From contig CM019228.1 of the NCBI GenBank assembly GCA_009741485.1, positions 14,165,797-14,229,796 of the forward strand: DNA of 64,000 nt. The letters run 5' to 3'. Made by a program: the position numbers and the translations under genes. The stretch's first letter is position 1; the number at the start of each line of letters is the position of its first letter. Positions 21,735 through 35,000 of the stretch are shown here, piece by piece. The notes under the pieces were generated by a model, which was not told the origin of the DNA, did no database searches, and saw only the letters and a program-made list of their open reading frames with translations. This DNA comes from Malurus cyaneus samueli. Taxonomy: Eukaryota; Chordata; Aves; Passeriformes; Maluridae.

Positions 21735-22632
21735 TTTTTGGGGCCATAGTGGGACCAGTGTTAGTTAACATCTTCATTAATTGTGTAGAGGAAAGGATTT
21801 GTGCAGATGACACCAAGCTGAGGGTGCAGTGACACACCTGAAGGACAGAGCCATCCAGAGGGATGTGGGCAACCTCAAGAAGTGGCCCATGGGAATCTCA
21901 TGTGGTTTAACAGGATCGAGTGTTGATGCTGCACCTGTGTTGGGGTGACCCCCAGGATCAGTCTAGGCTGGGGATGAACTGATGGAGCAGCCCTGGGGAG
22001 GAGGACTCAGGCATGCTGGTGGGGGAGGGCAGGACATGACCCATCCCAGAAAGCCCCAGTGCCCTGGGCTGATCCCCCAGCATGGGCAGCAGGAGAGAGG
22101 GGATTCTACCCCTCTGCCCTGCTCAGGTGAGATCCCACCTGCAGAGCTGCCCCAGCCCTGGAGCTCAGCACAGGAAGGAACTGGAGCTGCTGGAGGAGTC
22201 CAGCGGAGTCCAGAGATAATCAGAGGGATTGGAGCTCCTTTGCTATGGAAAAGGCTGAGAGAATTGGGAGAAGGCTTCTTCAGCCTGTAGAAGGCTTTGG
22301 AGTGACCTCATTGTGGCCTTGCAGTATCTAAACGAAGCCTAGGAGAAAGATGGAGAAAGACTTACAGGGATGACAGGACACAGGGAATGGCTTCCCAGTG
22401 CTGGGATGGATGGGATATTGGGAAAGAATTGTTCCCTGGGAGGGTGGGGAGGCCCTGGCACAGGGTGCCCAGAGAAGCTGTGGCTGCCCCTGGATCCCTG
22501 GCAGTGCCCAAGGCCAGGCTGGACATTGGGGCTTGGAGCAGCCTGGGATGGTGGGAGGTGTCCCTGTCCATGGCAGGGGTGGAATGGGATGAGTTTTAAG
22601 GTCCCTTCCAGCACAAACTATTCTGTGATCCT
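21735..22632 (+). mobile_element. CR1 LINE, 5'-truncated, with reverse-transcriptase remnant
   Basis: Begins in the reverse-transcriptase region: GPVLVNIFIN followed by ADDTKL, the metal-binding motif of CR1 ORF2, is readable at 21,750-21,830 before stops. It continues through the CR1 3' domain (CCCTGGGAGGGTGGGGAGG, GATCCCTGGCAGTGCCCAAG) to the typical end GGTCCCTTCCAGC...ATTCTGTGATCC. It is non-autonomous and decayed. Confidence 0.9.
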
Positions 22633-22639
22633 ACAGAAA

Positions 22640-24580
22640 GAGCAGAGGAGGCTGTTTGATGCTGCCCACCCTTGATGCAGGACACAGCCAAGCCCCTGGA
22701 TCTGTGAGGATCCTTCCCAGCTGTGTGCCACACTGGGAGGAGGATGAAGCGGGCAAGGCAGCTTCTCTTTGAGCCTGGATGGGACAGCACCAGCAATCAC
22801 CTCGGGCATGGGGAAACCCAAGGCTCTTCCCCTCCTTTCACTCAGCGGGTGAGCCATCCCGACATTCCAGGGAAATCACTCCACTGCTCCCTGTCCCATC
22901 ACGGAGCAGGCTGCGGCCCCGCAGTCCCACGCAGCCTGGCTGCTCCCATATCCTGTCCTTCTTCCCCAGGTGAGCCTCCGAGAAGGAACTTCCCACCAAG
23001 AACAGACTTGCCTGGCTCCCAGCAAAGGGAACCGGCACCCTGGCTTGGCTGAGGAACTCGCTGTTCCTCAAAGGGATCCAGCTTTCTCTGTACGCTCCCG
23101 CCTGGCCAGGGGCAGCTGCCTCCTCTTCCTCCCAGCCCCCGCGGGTGGGGGCAGTGCCTGGCACAGAGCTCCTGCTCAGGCAGTTCCTGAGCACTACGGA
23201 ATGCTCCTGGGCTGGGGGAGCAGCAGGAGAGCAGCTGGGCTCCCAGGAATGAAGTGTTTTTCACTCCTGCCTTGGCTTGAGGAGGCCAGCGCTGCCCTCC
23301 TGGAAGCGGAGGCTGGAGCCTGGGGAATTTTATCACCCTCCTTCACCTGTTGTCTTCTTCAGAAAACACCACAGATAAGGCTCAAAAGTCAGACCCCCAA
23401 CGTAGTGTGGCTCCTGAGTGTCCTCACACAAATTCCTCCTCAGTCAGTTTTTTCAATAGAAAACCAAGTTTCAGAGGAAAAATAGACACCAAAACCACCT
23501 GGATACAAACCAAAGTTCAGCCCCATATCATTCCATCTTTGCTCCTGTCATACACCAAAGCATCTTCTCTCACAGCTGCCCTGTGAGCCTGCCCAAGGCT
23601 GGCTGTGCTCACCCAGGGAGTCCCTACGCAGTTCCCAGGAATGCTGCACACACCACAACATTCATGGGGATCAGTGCTAATCTCCAGACTCACTAAACCC
23701 AAAGAAAGTGACTCTTTGTTTCTTAAAAAAATCTGCAGAAATACTGAAATCAGCAAAATGCTCGTCCTTCCTGCACCAGTAAGTGATGGCTAAACATTAT
23801 TTTAGATCAAAGGAAGAGGGGAATGGCCAGATCAGACCTAAAACCCATCCAGCCCATCTCTGCCTCTGGCCCTAACTCCCAACAGATGCTCCAGAGGAAG
23901 GTGAAAGACTCCTTGGTGCACAGACCATAATAATGTCCCTGAGCAGGACTTCTGATCAAGTAAGGTGGCTTTTCTGGTCAAGACCAGCGGGATGCAGGTG
24001 GGATCCACACCAGCTCATCCAAAGACCAGTTTAAGGGGGAAGAAGTCCCTTTGCAGATAACGGAAAGAGATATGAAAGACTTCCTTCAGTGATTCAAAAG
24101 GGGAGTCTGTCCCCACTCTGAATCACCCTGGGAAAGAGCTGATCTCTCTTCATTGACCAAATACGGAGTTTGGGCCGTTAGCCTTCAACCAGAGCTCTCA
24201 ATCACCTCAGATTGGAGTGGGTGCACCATCAGAAAGGGTTTCAGCTTCAGCAACATCTCTCAGTAGGCACCTCTCTTTGATGTGTCCCTCGAATGTCACC
24301 ACTAAGGTGCAGATCAAAGGAGAAAGTGAGATGGCACCCAGCAGAGTGCTGAATTTAGGAATAACTAATTTCCCAAAGCCCTGCTTCACAAGGCTCTCCA
24401 GTAATATTCCACACTGCCAGAGGGAATTCCTCACAGAAATCTATGCAGTGCCAGAAACTGCAGAGAAGCATCTGCTGAGAGCACCTTGGAAGAACTGAGT
24501 TTTGTCAAACCACTCCTGGCAGATTTTTGACCTCAGGAGGGTCACTTCTACTTTGAATTTCAGCTTCTCCCTCTTTATAG
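22640..24580. other. Intergenic, no gene seen
   Basis: Unique sequence without recognised exons. Confidence 0.5.
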
Positions 24581-24587
24581 TGGTCAT

Positions 24588-24885
24588 AAAAGTCATAGTA
24601 TGATGGAGTGGTTTGGGTTGGAAGGGACCTTAAATCTCATCCAGCTCATCCATGGGCAGGGACACCTTCCACTGTCCCAGGCTGCTCCAAAAGCTCCAGC
24701 CTGGCCTTGGACACTTCCAGGGACCCAGGAGCAGCCTGGGCTTCTCTGGGCACCCTGTGCCAGGGCTTCCCCATCCTCCCAGGGAAGAATATTTCCCCAA
24801 AATCCCATCTAACCATGCTCTAATCCCATCAAAGCCATTCCCCCTTGTCCTGGTACTCCTTAAACAAGATGTTCAACCTCCTTTA
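24588..24885 (-). mobile_element. CR1 LINE 3' end
   Basis: Reads GGTTTGGGTTGGAAGGGACC, the reverse complement of the CR1 tail, followed by the usual 3' domain in reverse (CATGGGCAGGGACACCTTCC, CAGGGAAGAATATTTCC). Confidence 0.9.
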
Positions 24886-24889
24886 CAAA

Positions 24890-26740
24890 GCACCTTGTGA
24901 CCTGCATGTGCAATAGCTACTGATGGATTCATGGAATTCCTGATGGAAAGCAGAGGAAACAGGAGCTGGAAAGCCCAAGCTCCCCACAGGCAGTGTTTCC
25001 TGCCACAGTGATGCATGTGGGGCCGCTGGTGACACCAGCAGAGCCCCTGTGACGTAGCACACCCAAAACCTGGAGCTGCCAGCAGGTCTGAACAGGAGCC
25101 ACGGTCCCACACAGCATCCTCAGCCCACGAGTGGCTTCAAAGGCACCGTGACATCAGCACAGCCACCGGCACGGCCGCAGGATCCAGAATCCTCCTGGAG
25201 TTTGAGTCACAGAGCCTCGCTGACCATCCCAAGCACCGCCTTTGTCCGACGTGGACGGATGCCCAGGCGGGAGATCTGACTCTCACATCTCACACTCCTT
25301 CTGAACAGAGCTCCTCACACTGCACACTCTGTTGCCGAGGCTATAGGGAATTTTTGTCCCGGTTTTCTTGACGTGATCCTTTTCAGACAGAAAATCCTGA
25401 CTCATGAAGCCGTGACGTTGAATGTACTGCTGTGTAAGGCCTGACACAATGAGACACTTGGCACCCGCTTGCTCCGAGCCCAGCCAAGGGGAATATATGC
25501 ATTTTTGAGAACTGAATATCCTAATTTTTTACTTTTAAGGAATAGGAAAGTCTCAGCAATGCTGTAGAAATGAGGGTCACCCAAACACAGTCAATGTCTC
25601 CCACTGGATAGTTAAAAAAGCAAAACGAAAAAATAATGGTTTTCCCTTTTCTTTTGCAATCGGTGGCCAAATATGCTGCTGTTCTTCCGGAATGAGCCGC
25701 TGCCAATTCCAGAGGAGAAAATCTCTTGTAGCCAAGTAGCTCAGCTCTTACATTCTCTCAAACAGCCTGGGAAAAAGGAAAGGCAGCCAGCCAGTCGGCT
25801 AAATAATTTTTGGAAATAAGTAGGTAATGGCCCTCCAACACACTACTGCCATGGCAAGTTCACTTGCAGGCTGACGTCTTTCTTTAAAGCAGAAAATTGA
25901 CACATCCATGTCAAATCCTTGGATCTCCTTTACAGAAACACTGGGAGCTGATTGCGGGTCAGATTTCCAAGTCACCGAAAGCTTTTAAGCGCACAAAGCT
26001 TCCCCAAAATTAACACATGCATAAAGGATCTTTGGATGAGCCCATCTGGCCTCTGCTAAAACGAACAGAAATACTGGGAGTTGGGTTTTTTTTTAGGATA
26101 TTCCTACTCCAAAGCTTCCAGTTAAAATCTCTGTGCAGCACTTCTTTGAAAATAGAATATGATGTCAGGCCGGATTGCTTTTTTTATTTCGGTGTAATTC
26201 CAGTGCTTCAGCAGGGAAACCAGGTAACAACTATCAGGAAAGAGAAATATCTGGTTGTGTAAAGGGAAATACTTGGTTGTGTACAGGCAGCTCAGCTGTG
26301 CCTGCATGTCTTGCTCACCAGCATCCTCCAGGTGCTGAAGCCTGCACTGATTCCCAACCTCTTTGCCATGAAGTAATACCAAATTGTTTCTGGGGAGTTT
26401 TTGTGCCGTGCTAGAGGCTCTGGCTCCTCTTGAACTTGGTCAGCGTGGAGGTTTGTGCCAAAACAAGAGGTCCTTGTTCCTCACCCATGGATAATTCCCT
26501 CTTCACTAGCCATTGGCAATGGGGGAACCAGGCCCAGGAAAGACTCTGGATGAAAACCAACCCCACCCATGGGGAGCTGATCAAGGCTTGCAGGAGAACA
26601 CAGAGGTAATGCTGTGATTGTAACTACCTGTGCTGTCCCTTCCCAGGCCTTGGCTTAGGGGACACAGCTGGGAGTCACCAGAGCCCTGCTGATTGTGTGT
26701 TCCAGGAAGAATGGCCAAAGGCAGGTAACTGCTTACACTG
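24890..26740. other. Intergenic, no gene seen
   Basis: Moderately AT-rich unique sequence. No exon, RNA gene or repeat family recognised. Confidence 0.5.
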
Positions 26741-26744
26741 GAAG

Positions 26745-27298
26745 ATGGGGATTATCTCCCTCTGCCCTGCTCAGGTGAGACCCCACCTGCAGAGCTGCCC
26801 CAGCTCTGGAGCTCAGCACAGGAAAGACCTGGAGCTGCTGGAGGAGTCCAGAGGAGGCCACGGAGCTGCTCCAGGGCTGGAGCCCCTCTGCTCTGGAGCC
26901 AGGCTGGGAGAGCTGGGGGTGCTCACCTGGAGAGGAGAAGGCTCCAGGGAGAGCTCAGGGCCCCTTTTGGGGCCTAAAGGGGCTCCAGGAGAGCTGGAGA
27001 GGGACTGGGGACAAGGGGTGGAGGGACAGGACACAGGGAATGGCTTCCCAGTGCCAGAGGGCAGGGATGGATGGGATATTGGGAAGGAATTGTTCCCTGG
27101 GAGGGTGGGGAGGCCCTGGCACAGGGTGCCCAGAGAAGCTGTGGCTGCCCCTGGATCCCTGGCAGTGTCCAAGGCCAGGCTGGACATTGGGGCTGGGAGC
27201 AGCCTGGGACAATGGGAGGTGTCCCTGACAATGGCAGGGGGTGGCACTGGATGGGTTTTAAGGTCTTTTGCATGGAAACCATTCTGTGATTCTGTGCT
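26745..27298 (+). mobile_element. CR1 LINE 3' portion
   Basis: From CTCTGCCCTGCTCAGGTGAG to ATTCTGTGATTCTGTG. It is very close to the copies at 22,110 and 37,400 (shared TGGGAGGGTGGGGAGGCCC and GTGGCTGCCCCTGGATCC blocks) and carries the octamer-type tail of CR1. The high similarity suggests a relatively young subfamily. Confidence 0.92.
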
Positions 27299-27299
27299 T

Positions 27300-28185
27300 G
27301 GAGAGCTGCAGCACAGAACAGCTGGAGATGTGGGAGCAGAGTTCAGCATGTTTTTGCAGGTATGTTTTTGCATGGAAGCAGAGCTTCACTCTGGAATTAT
27401 TGATTAATGGAGCTGCATCCTGTAATGCTGTTTTATTAACGCTGAAGAAGCATCTAGAAACACACAACCAGCTCAAAGCCCTGTAACAAAGATCCTGCAA
27501 GAGCTCCTGAGATGGTTCCTGTCCCAAAGGCCAGAGCTCCCCATATGGGGGAAGCGTGGGAGGGAGGGAGTCCCCCCCAAACCACTGAATATGTCCGCAC
27601 TGCAGGGTCTCCCGCACCCCAGAGCTGCTCCTTGCCCACAGGAACATGCAGCTTGGTTTTTCTGGCTAGAGTGAACTTTTAAGGAAAAGTATTCAGGGAC
27701 AAAAAGCAACTGTCCCCCTGATTCTCCTACGAGGCCCTGACCGGCGGCTGCGCCTCGAACACCTGCTCAGGCTGACATTCACGGATCTGAGGCTGGCAGA
27801 GGCTTGGGCACATTCTAGCCAACTTCAAATGCCAGTTTTGTTTTCTGGAGACACCATTTTCCTGTGTTTAAGACAGTCTTACCCTCTGTTGCTGAAAAAA
27901 GGTCTGTGTGTGATTCAAGGTCAATCTACTGCACAAAGGATTTGGTTTCCTGTTATCAAGCCCTGACTTTCATCAGCGTAAACATCCCCTCGCTGCACGT
28001 CCTGCAGAGAAACACAAGTACCATGAACAGAGTATAGAATGACATGCTTGGAAAAGAAACCAGTACCTCGAATTTGCCTCCCACTGCCCTTTTCTCCCTC
28101 TGCTGAGTTTCTGCTCAAATGTCTCCAGGGCAGGTCTGGGTGCTTTCCTCTCTAACAGCCACGAACCTTCCTGAAGGATCTTAAA
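27300..28185. other. Intergenic, no gene seen
   Basis: No feature recognised. Confidence 0.5.
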
Positions 28186-28312
28186 TCATAGAATGATGGG
28201 AGGGTTTGGGAAAGGACCTTAAAACCCATCTCATTCCACACCTTTCACTATCCCAGGATGCTCCAAGCCCTGTCCACCCTGGCCTCTGATGCTTCCAGGG
28301 ATGGGAGTGTTG
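28186..28312 (-). mobile_element. CR1 LINE fragment
   Basis: AATCATAGAATGATGGGAGGG and CCAGGATGCTCCAAGCCC mark a short CR1 3' end in reverse orientation. Confidence 0.8.
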
Positions 28313-28314
28313 AA

Positions 28315-31300
28315 TCCATGGATCGCAGCCAGAGTATTTTCATTCCTATTTTTCCCTGTAAAAACCCAACTGCACAGCCAGGTATTCACACCCTCAGCCA
28401 ATCGATTCTGCATTAGAACAGTAGGTCATTGATGCTCCGGGAAATGCCAACAGGCCCGTCTGGCACACGGATACCCGGGGCGGCGTTTCCTATGGAAAAC
28501 TGTGAGCCTTTGGAATCTCAGCCTCCGCTTCAAGGAAAGATCTACATGCCAACCAGACTCAAATTAGCCTTGGAAACTGACTCTGGAAAATGTGCCAGCT
28601 CAGATGCAAATCCCTCTTACTTACCTCGTGATGACAACAAAAAGCCTGGTGAAACTTTGCTCATCCATTAACAGAAAAGGCCTTGCCTGGTGACACACGT
28701 GGGTGGGATTCCAGCAGGGTGACATTATGCTTTTGGCACAAGGATCTTGGCCCCCAAGAATGGCAGCCCTGTGGCACGACAAAAGCAGGCCACAGCCACA
28801 TACTTTACCTGCTGACTCAAGAGGAAGAATGCAGAACCTATAAAAATTAAACTTCCAGCCAAAATCCCGAGATGGTAATCTCCCAGAACAGCCCCTGGGG
28901 TGAAAGATTGATGATTAGAATTACGCTCAGGAAAACACTGGCTGATTTCTAAACACCTTCAGAGCAAAGCATAGCCAAGGCGTTCCACTGGGGTCACTTC
29001 CTAAATCCACTGGAGGGAAAACAGGAGCAGTCAGTTCATTGGGACAGTGATTTTTGTTTCACCACCATGGATAGAGGCCCCTCCATGCTCCATTAAAATA
29101 AATGGCAGAACTGTCCTGTTTTTAGCACGAGCTCATCTTCGTTTCTCCTGCTCCTGTGTCAGGTTTCGTTTCTCCTCTCTGCCGTCCTTCCAAAACTGAA
29201 ACAGCAGCAGCAGTGATCAAATCAGATGACTTCCTAGATTGCATGTGGCTGTGGAAATCCCAAAAGAATCCTCTCTTTTCAGGTGAAAGACAAATGTTGC
29301 CACCTGTCCACCCGATTCCCGCACAGCACCAGGAACTGGGGTTATTTTCTTATCAAGGCCAGTATATTCAAGGATGTGGTTGAGACGTTTTCCGTTTGAC
29401 TTCAGTTTGACTTTCAGTTTGAAACAGACCGCTCTTCTTGTTAAACGCCATCCCAGAAAGAAGGAAGGATTTCCAGAAGCCCCACTGACCCGGCTGTGGC
29501 TCGGCAGGTTGAGGATATCCACATCACAGCGATTAAAGAGCCTGCGGTCACGATAAACAAGAACAGGTTCCCCTTCTTCGATGATTTTTTGAAAAACCCT
29601 GGGGGAGCATTCACTTTCCCCTTACAGAACCTTCCCAATATTCTGTGTTTTTTTTTAAAGCAGCTTTTAATCTTAATTGCTGTTGGGATCTTTGGGTGAT
29701 CAAAGGGAGAATGGCTGTGATTCTCTGTATTACTCACTACTGCATTAGTACTGCGATCACATATTCATTTATTTTGGTTAAGGAGGTAACAGTCTCCTTT
29801 CACTGCACGCACACAATTACTGTAAGCATGCAGGGGACTTGCCAAATGATGCATGAGGGAAGGAGGAGAATCTTTGAAGAAAATTGTTCAAACGTAATTT
29901 AGTTCACTAATTGGCAAGGGACCGTTACTAACGAATCGCTTCTGTTTTATGTCAGTAGTGAATCAGGTTGATGATGTGTAACATACATTAAGTCAGTTAA
30001 TGAGTATTAACTAGAAATGCGACTGAAACACAAGAAAAAGGTTTTTTTCACCTTTAACTAGCCAAGCAGAATCACCAATAAATAAAAGGATATGTGTAAG
30101 TGGCTTAGATGATTCCAATCTGCAGTGGAAAGACTTTTCTTAGAATCTGGTAACCACAAGTTTGTGGAAAGTAAAATCAGACAGTTCATCACCACTTGCT
30201 TTATTTCTAACCAAGCCTGAAATGAAAATGACTAAAAGTCATTACCGTAAAATAGCTGATTAGAACCCAACGTGAACTGAGACAGTGAGTCCTGGCCATG
30301 GCCACATCATGTGGCCAGTGATGGCATGTGTTGGCTTGGTGGTGGCTGTGTGTGCACTGTCACTGTGGGACAGGACACTTGCTGCACTTTCACTGGGGGA
30401 CAGGACACCTGGAATCCCCCAGTGGGCACCAGGCAGGCTGCTGTGCCCCTATACCTTGGGAATCACATGGATTGGAGGGAGAGATTATCTTGCTGGAGCA
30501 GCCATAATCATAGGCATGCTTCACTCTCACCTCTATGCATGACCCAGCAACATGACACGGCTTTGGGTGAAGTCAGGGCTGAAGGAATGTGGCCCTCAGA
30601 GCCCACAGTTCTGGGGCAGAGCCATGAGGTGACAGCAGGGCCACGTGCAGAACGTGGCTCACTCGTGGATGTGCAGCCCTGAGAGCAAACCTTGTTACAA
30701 AACCCAGGCAGAAGGAAAGTTTCTGGCTCACTCTGGCATGTGAACAAACTGGCTTATTAGGCTACAGGTGCAAAAATGAGAACACGTGAGTCAAAGTGAG
30801 GATAAAAGGGAGAATTCCTGTGTTCTGCAGATTTTGTGAAAGAGGTACCAGGCCATGGAACCTGCCAGACACCGTGGGGGGATCAGGGACAGGCAGGGGT
30901 CTGTCTGCCATGGGCCAAGGGGATACAGCTGTGGGACTGGCATTAGGATCGCAAATCCATCACTTGGTTACCTGGAGAAGGAGGGCAGCAGAACATCTCA
31001 GGGATCTCAGTTTGGGCATTATCTCTGCTCAGTCAGGCAGCTCCAAGCCTGGCTTTCAACCCAGGCTTTTCAACTTTCTGACCAACCCGAGTAAAAGCAG
31101 AAGGGGGACTCATCAATCCCATCTCCTGGCAGCTTCAGGCAAGGCAAGATCACTGTTCCAGCAGTAAGGAGAGGTTTGATGTCTGCAGCCAACCTTGCAC
31201 AGTGCCAACAGCCCAGAAACCATGGTCAGACACTTGCCATGTGCTGCTCTCCTTACCTGTATCTGCAGCCACCACTGATCCTTCTCACAGCTGGTTCTAA

Positions 31301-31977
31301 ACAGGGTGTGCTGCAACACAATTTACATCACACAACTGCAGAGCACCTCGGTGCACACTGGGGCACTGGTTTAGAAACAAGCTGATAATACCGTCATGGT
31401 AACACTACTTGCAGAGTCAGAAAAAAAAACCTTAAACATCCAGCACCAGCAGAAAATGTGTACAGATTAGTTTATCTCTGTACTCAATATAGATAAGACC
31501 CCTTCTTTGAAAAAAAAATCTAAGCTCCGGAAACAGCAGAAAGGATGAAGTTAAGCACAATGTGGTGGATCACGAGACATGCTGCCTGCTGGCATTGATA
31601 CCTCAGAGTTCATCTGGAAATAGTGCCATTAAATAGGGGTGACAGAGTGGCACAGGACAGCCCAGACCCAGAGGAGGGGATTTAGCCAGTGAGGGGCACG
31701 GGGGTGAGAGGAAGAGGCAGAAAGAAGCACACTGACACCAGTTACATGGAATTATAAATCCTCAGCTTTAGAACATCAAACAAGTTCAGTTGGTTGACAA
31801 TGCCACAACAATTCTGCAGTCTCTTGGCAATCCAGAATATTCACAAGACAAATAAACATGCAGAAATACATGTGGGATGGGGAAGAGTTAAACACTGGGA
31901 GAGAGCAAAGGTCTGTACCAGTCAGATGACAGTGCAAACTCACACCTTCCAAAATGTATTGTGTGTCAGAATGAACA
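28315..31977. other. Intergenic and probable HORMAD2 3' UTR
   Basis: Region 3' of the HORMAD2 stop codon, which lies at 31,978. The 3' UTR must extend leftwards from there, but I found no certain polyadenylation site on the minus strand close by. 29,700-30,260 is AT-rich without repeats and may hold conserved non-coding sequence. No other gene was seen. Confidence 0.45.
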
Positions 31978-32039
31978 TTATTTCCTGCAGTTCAGAAGCA
32001 GCTTCTCTGGTTCACTGACCTTCCTTTTCTTCTCGGGTC
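31978..32039 (-). CDS. HORMAD2: HORMAD2 terminal coding exon 11
   Basis: 62 nt coding [19 protein letters not shown] then TAA, preceded by the acceptor GGTAATAG. The KKRKVSEP core matches the extreme C-terminus of mammalian HORMAD2. The phase agrees with exon 10 (G plus GA), which implies a last intron of about 10.4 kb that holds several CR1 copies. Confidence 0.85.
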
Positions 32040-35000
32040 CTATTACCTCTTCCTGGCTAAAGGCAAGGTTCAGGAGGTTTATCTGTAAGAACCATCAGAA
32101 ACAGAGATCATTCTCACAGGACAGGCTCCTGCAACACAAGTCAGAAAGTGCAGCTTCCAAAAACTGCCATGTGCCTGGAACCTCTTGGCTTTACTCAGTG
32201 TGATCCTGTTCTCCAGAAAAGCAATTAGGCAGGGAATCAAAATGGGAGTACTGGATGGAGCTGGGAATGTAAGAATTGTGCAAGCAACAGGTTCAGCTTC
32301 AAGGACATAGAATGGGTTTGGTGGCACAGAAAACAGGACCCATCTCCCCATCACTGACAGAAAACAGCAGGAGCAAGGAGATCTTTAAGGCATATAATAG
32401 CTGATATAGCATTGGTTTTCCCACCAACCTCAGATAATCATAACATATGGAAAAGAAAGGGAAACTTGAGTGAAATTAGTGGTCAGAGCCTTTCAGAAGA
32501 TACACAGCCCCTCTGTTTTGTGCATCAGGGAATTCAGTGTGAGCTGGTCAATCTCAGGCTTCAAAACTACCTGTGAGCCTGTGAAAAATAAGTTTTTCCA
32601 AAAGGCTTAAATTCCTTCTAGAAAGACACAAATCTCCACCAGAAATACTCCAAGCCTGCAAAACAAGAGGTTAAAAAACCCAGATAAATAGATGTGAGAA
32701 TACACATGAGTCAATGGAACAGACACTTCAGACAGACCACAGGGAGATGGACAGCCAGGACGACAGCTGAACTGTTGGCTGTGCCAGGTGACAAACTCAC
32801 TTATCCTCCTTATCATGTCATATATTTGCATTTCTACAATAATAACCTGGAGTTGCTGAGAGCAACATGTGTTGTCGCCCACCCAGAAGGGACGAAGCAT
32901 GGTCTGGCAATGTGACCTCTCTTGCTGGAGCTGAGCTGAGGGGACACATCATAGCACAGAGCTTCTTCTCCAAAACAAAGTTCACTTGGATGACGACGAG
33001 GTGAGTGGAGAGGGAAAGGAGTGCTAACAGAATTCCCGCTCCCAAACAGGAGTACCTCCCTCTAGTGTCACTGCAAGGCTTGAGGAGCCCCGGAACTGCA
33101 GAGGAGGAAGCACAAGGAGTTAATAAAGAGTCCTTCCAGAACACATCCTGGGGATGAGCACAAGGTCTCCAGATTACGAGATGTGGTCATTATAGAATTC
33201 CCCGCTCACGTCACCGAGGCTTGCTTTCCATCTGACCTTGGAATGAGGCTTCAGCAATCTCTGCATAGCAATGGGCTTTCTAATGTGTGAAATAACTCTG
33301 ATTACGGATTAACAGCAAAATACTTTGAAACAACCTCACTTCGCCTCTCTATCGTGTTTCAAATTGTTTTTCTTCCCTCCTCTTCATTATGAGCAACACA
33401 ATGTTGCTTAATGCAAAAGTACAAGCTCCTTTCCCTAAAAACAGAGAAAACAGGAATGTGCCAAAGTGGGCCGGGCAGGTTCTTCTTCCTCCTGCGCAGT
33501 CAGGCTGACAGAGCTTTCCAAGGCTGCTCAAGGCATGTTTGCTTGAGGACAGAGCCATGAGTGGCTCTGTGTTACAGCTCCTCACCTGATATCCAGCTGC
33601 TCCAACTGGCATTTTTGGCAGCTATTTACTTTCCTCTCCCTGGCACCATTTTAACCTGTCTGCTTAGTTTTTTTAATTATTACTTTTTTTAAGTAAAGGG
33701 CCCAGATGAAGAAACACTGCATCTAAAATCTCTGCAGTGCTAACACAGCTGCAGGGTTTGTACCCTGTCCTGCTAGCCACACAACAAAGCAGGGTCTCAA
33801 GTCTCAGTCTCCCAGCCCTATCACCTGGATAAGGGAGCTCTCCTATTTTAGCCTAAACCTAGCTAGAGCTGGTGCTTTAATTTCCTATATTGAGCAATGG
33901 TTCTTGCACAGCCCAGACTGCTATTCAGCGCAGATTTTACCCCTTTACTACTGCTCCAGAATTTCCTGCATGGGTGGGATACTTGTGAGGTGGAGAAATA
34001 GCCACAATGAGCAGCTGCTTGCACTCCAGCTTTCTCCAGTTTTCTTGCCCTTTACCACAGGCAGCACAAGCACCTCGCAGGAACCTGAGATGAGGACTGA
34101 AAGCATCCATGGAAGCCATGGAGGGCTCTAGACAAGCACTATTCACCCGCCCAGTGAATCAGACGTCAACAGTGAAAGGTATTTCACGGAACCAACGTGT
34201 CCTGGCCTGTCCCTGCCCAAGTTCACGTAGGAACTCAGAGCCAGGAACAGACCCCAAGCCCAACTTCAGCTCCCATCCTTAACCAAACACTCCAATGTCT
34301 TCCCCAGAAAAGCTGCTCTGAAGGGGATTAAGTCAGCTTCGACGTATGCTTATTTGACTAGCAGCAGAAAGTAAACCTCTTCAATGGTGTGGTGAGAAGC
34401 AGGAAATCCCTCCCATTGATTAAACATACAATCAAAGCCTCCCCGAGTTCATTAATTCTGATTTTTCCCATGTACTGGGATGCTTCACTTGAACAGCTGA
34501 TGTCAGAGCTTGGGCTGTGAGAATGCTGCTTTTCCTCTTACACAAGCTCAACCCCACGGATGAGCCAGGTGCTGTATAAGCAGGTAGGACACGGGGCAGC
34601 TCCTTGCACACTCACCCCTCAAAGGGACAAGTGGGACGAGCCCAGAGCAAGCAGCAAAGGCAGCAGCAGCTCTGTGACCTCCTGACTCTGAGTCCAAGGC
34701 AGAATTCAGGGTGTGGGTCATACCATGAACACATAGTGAGTTTGAATCTTCTGCTTTATTACGTGTAAAAAAGTAATATTTTGTTGCAGGAATTCTCCTT
34801 TAGAACTAACTTGTGAATCATACAAGTGTTACTAATTTCTGGCATAAAACTCACAGGACAGCTGCAAGTTGTCTGGAGAAGATATCAGGCTAAAAATAGA
34901 TTAGACTTAGATTAAAGCCTTCCCAAGGCAGTTTGGTGGATGAAGCAGAGTAAGCAGACCACTGCTATTCTTAGATAGACACAATCAGGACCCAGTTTTG

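Noticed and set aside
26697..27407. Plus-strand ORF of 236 codons
   Set aside because: Lies on a CR1 3' region and reads non-coding parts of the element.
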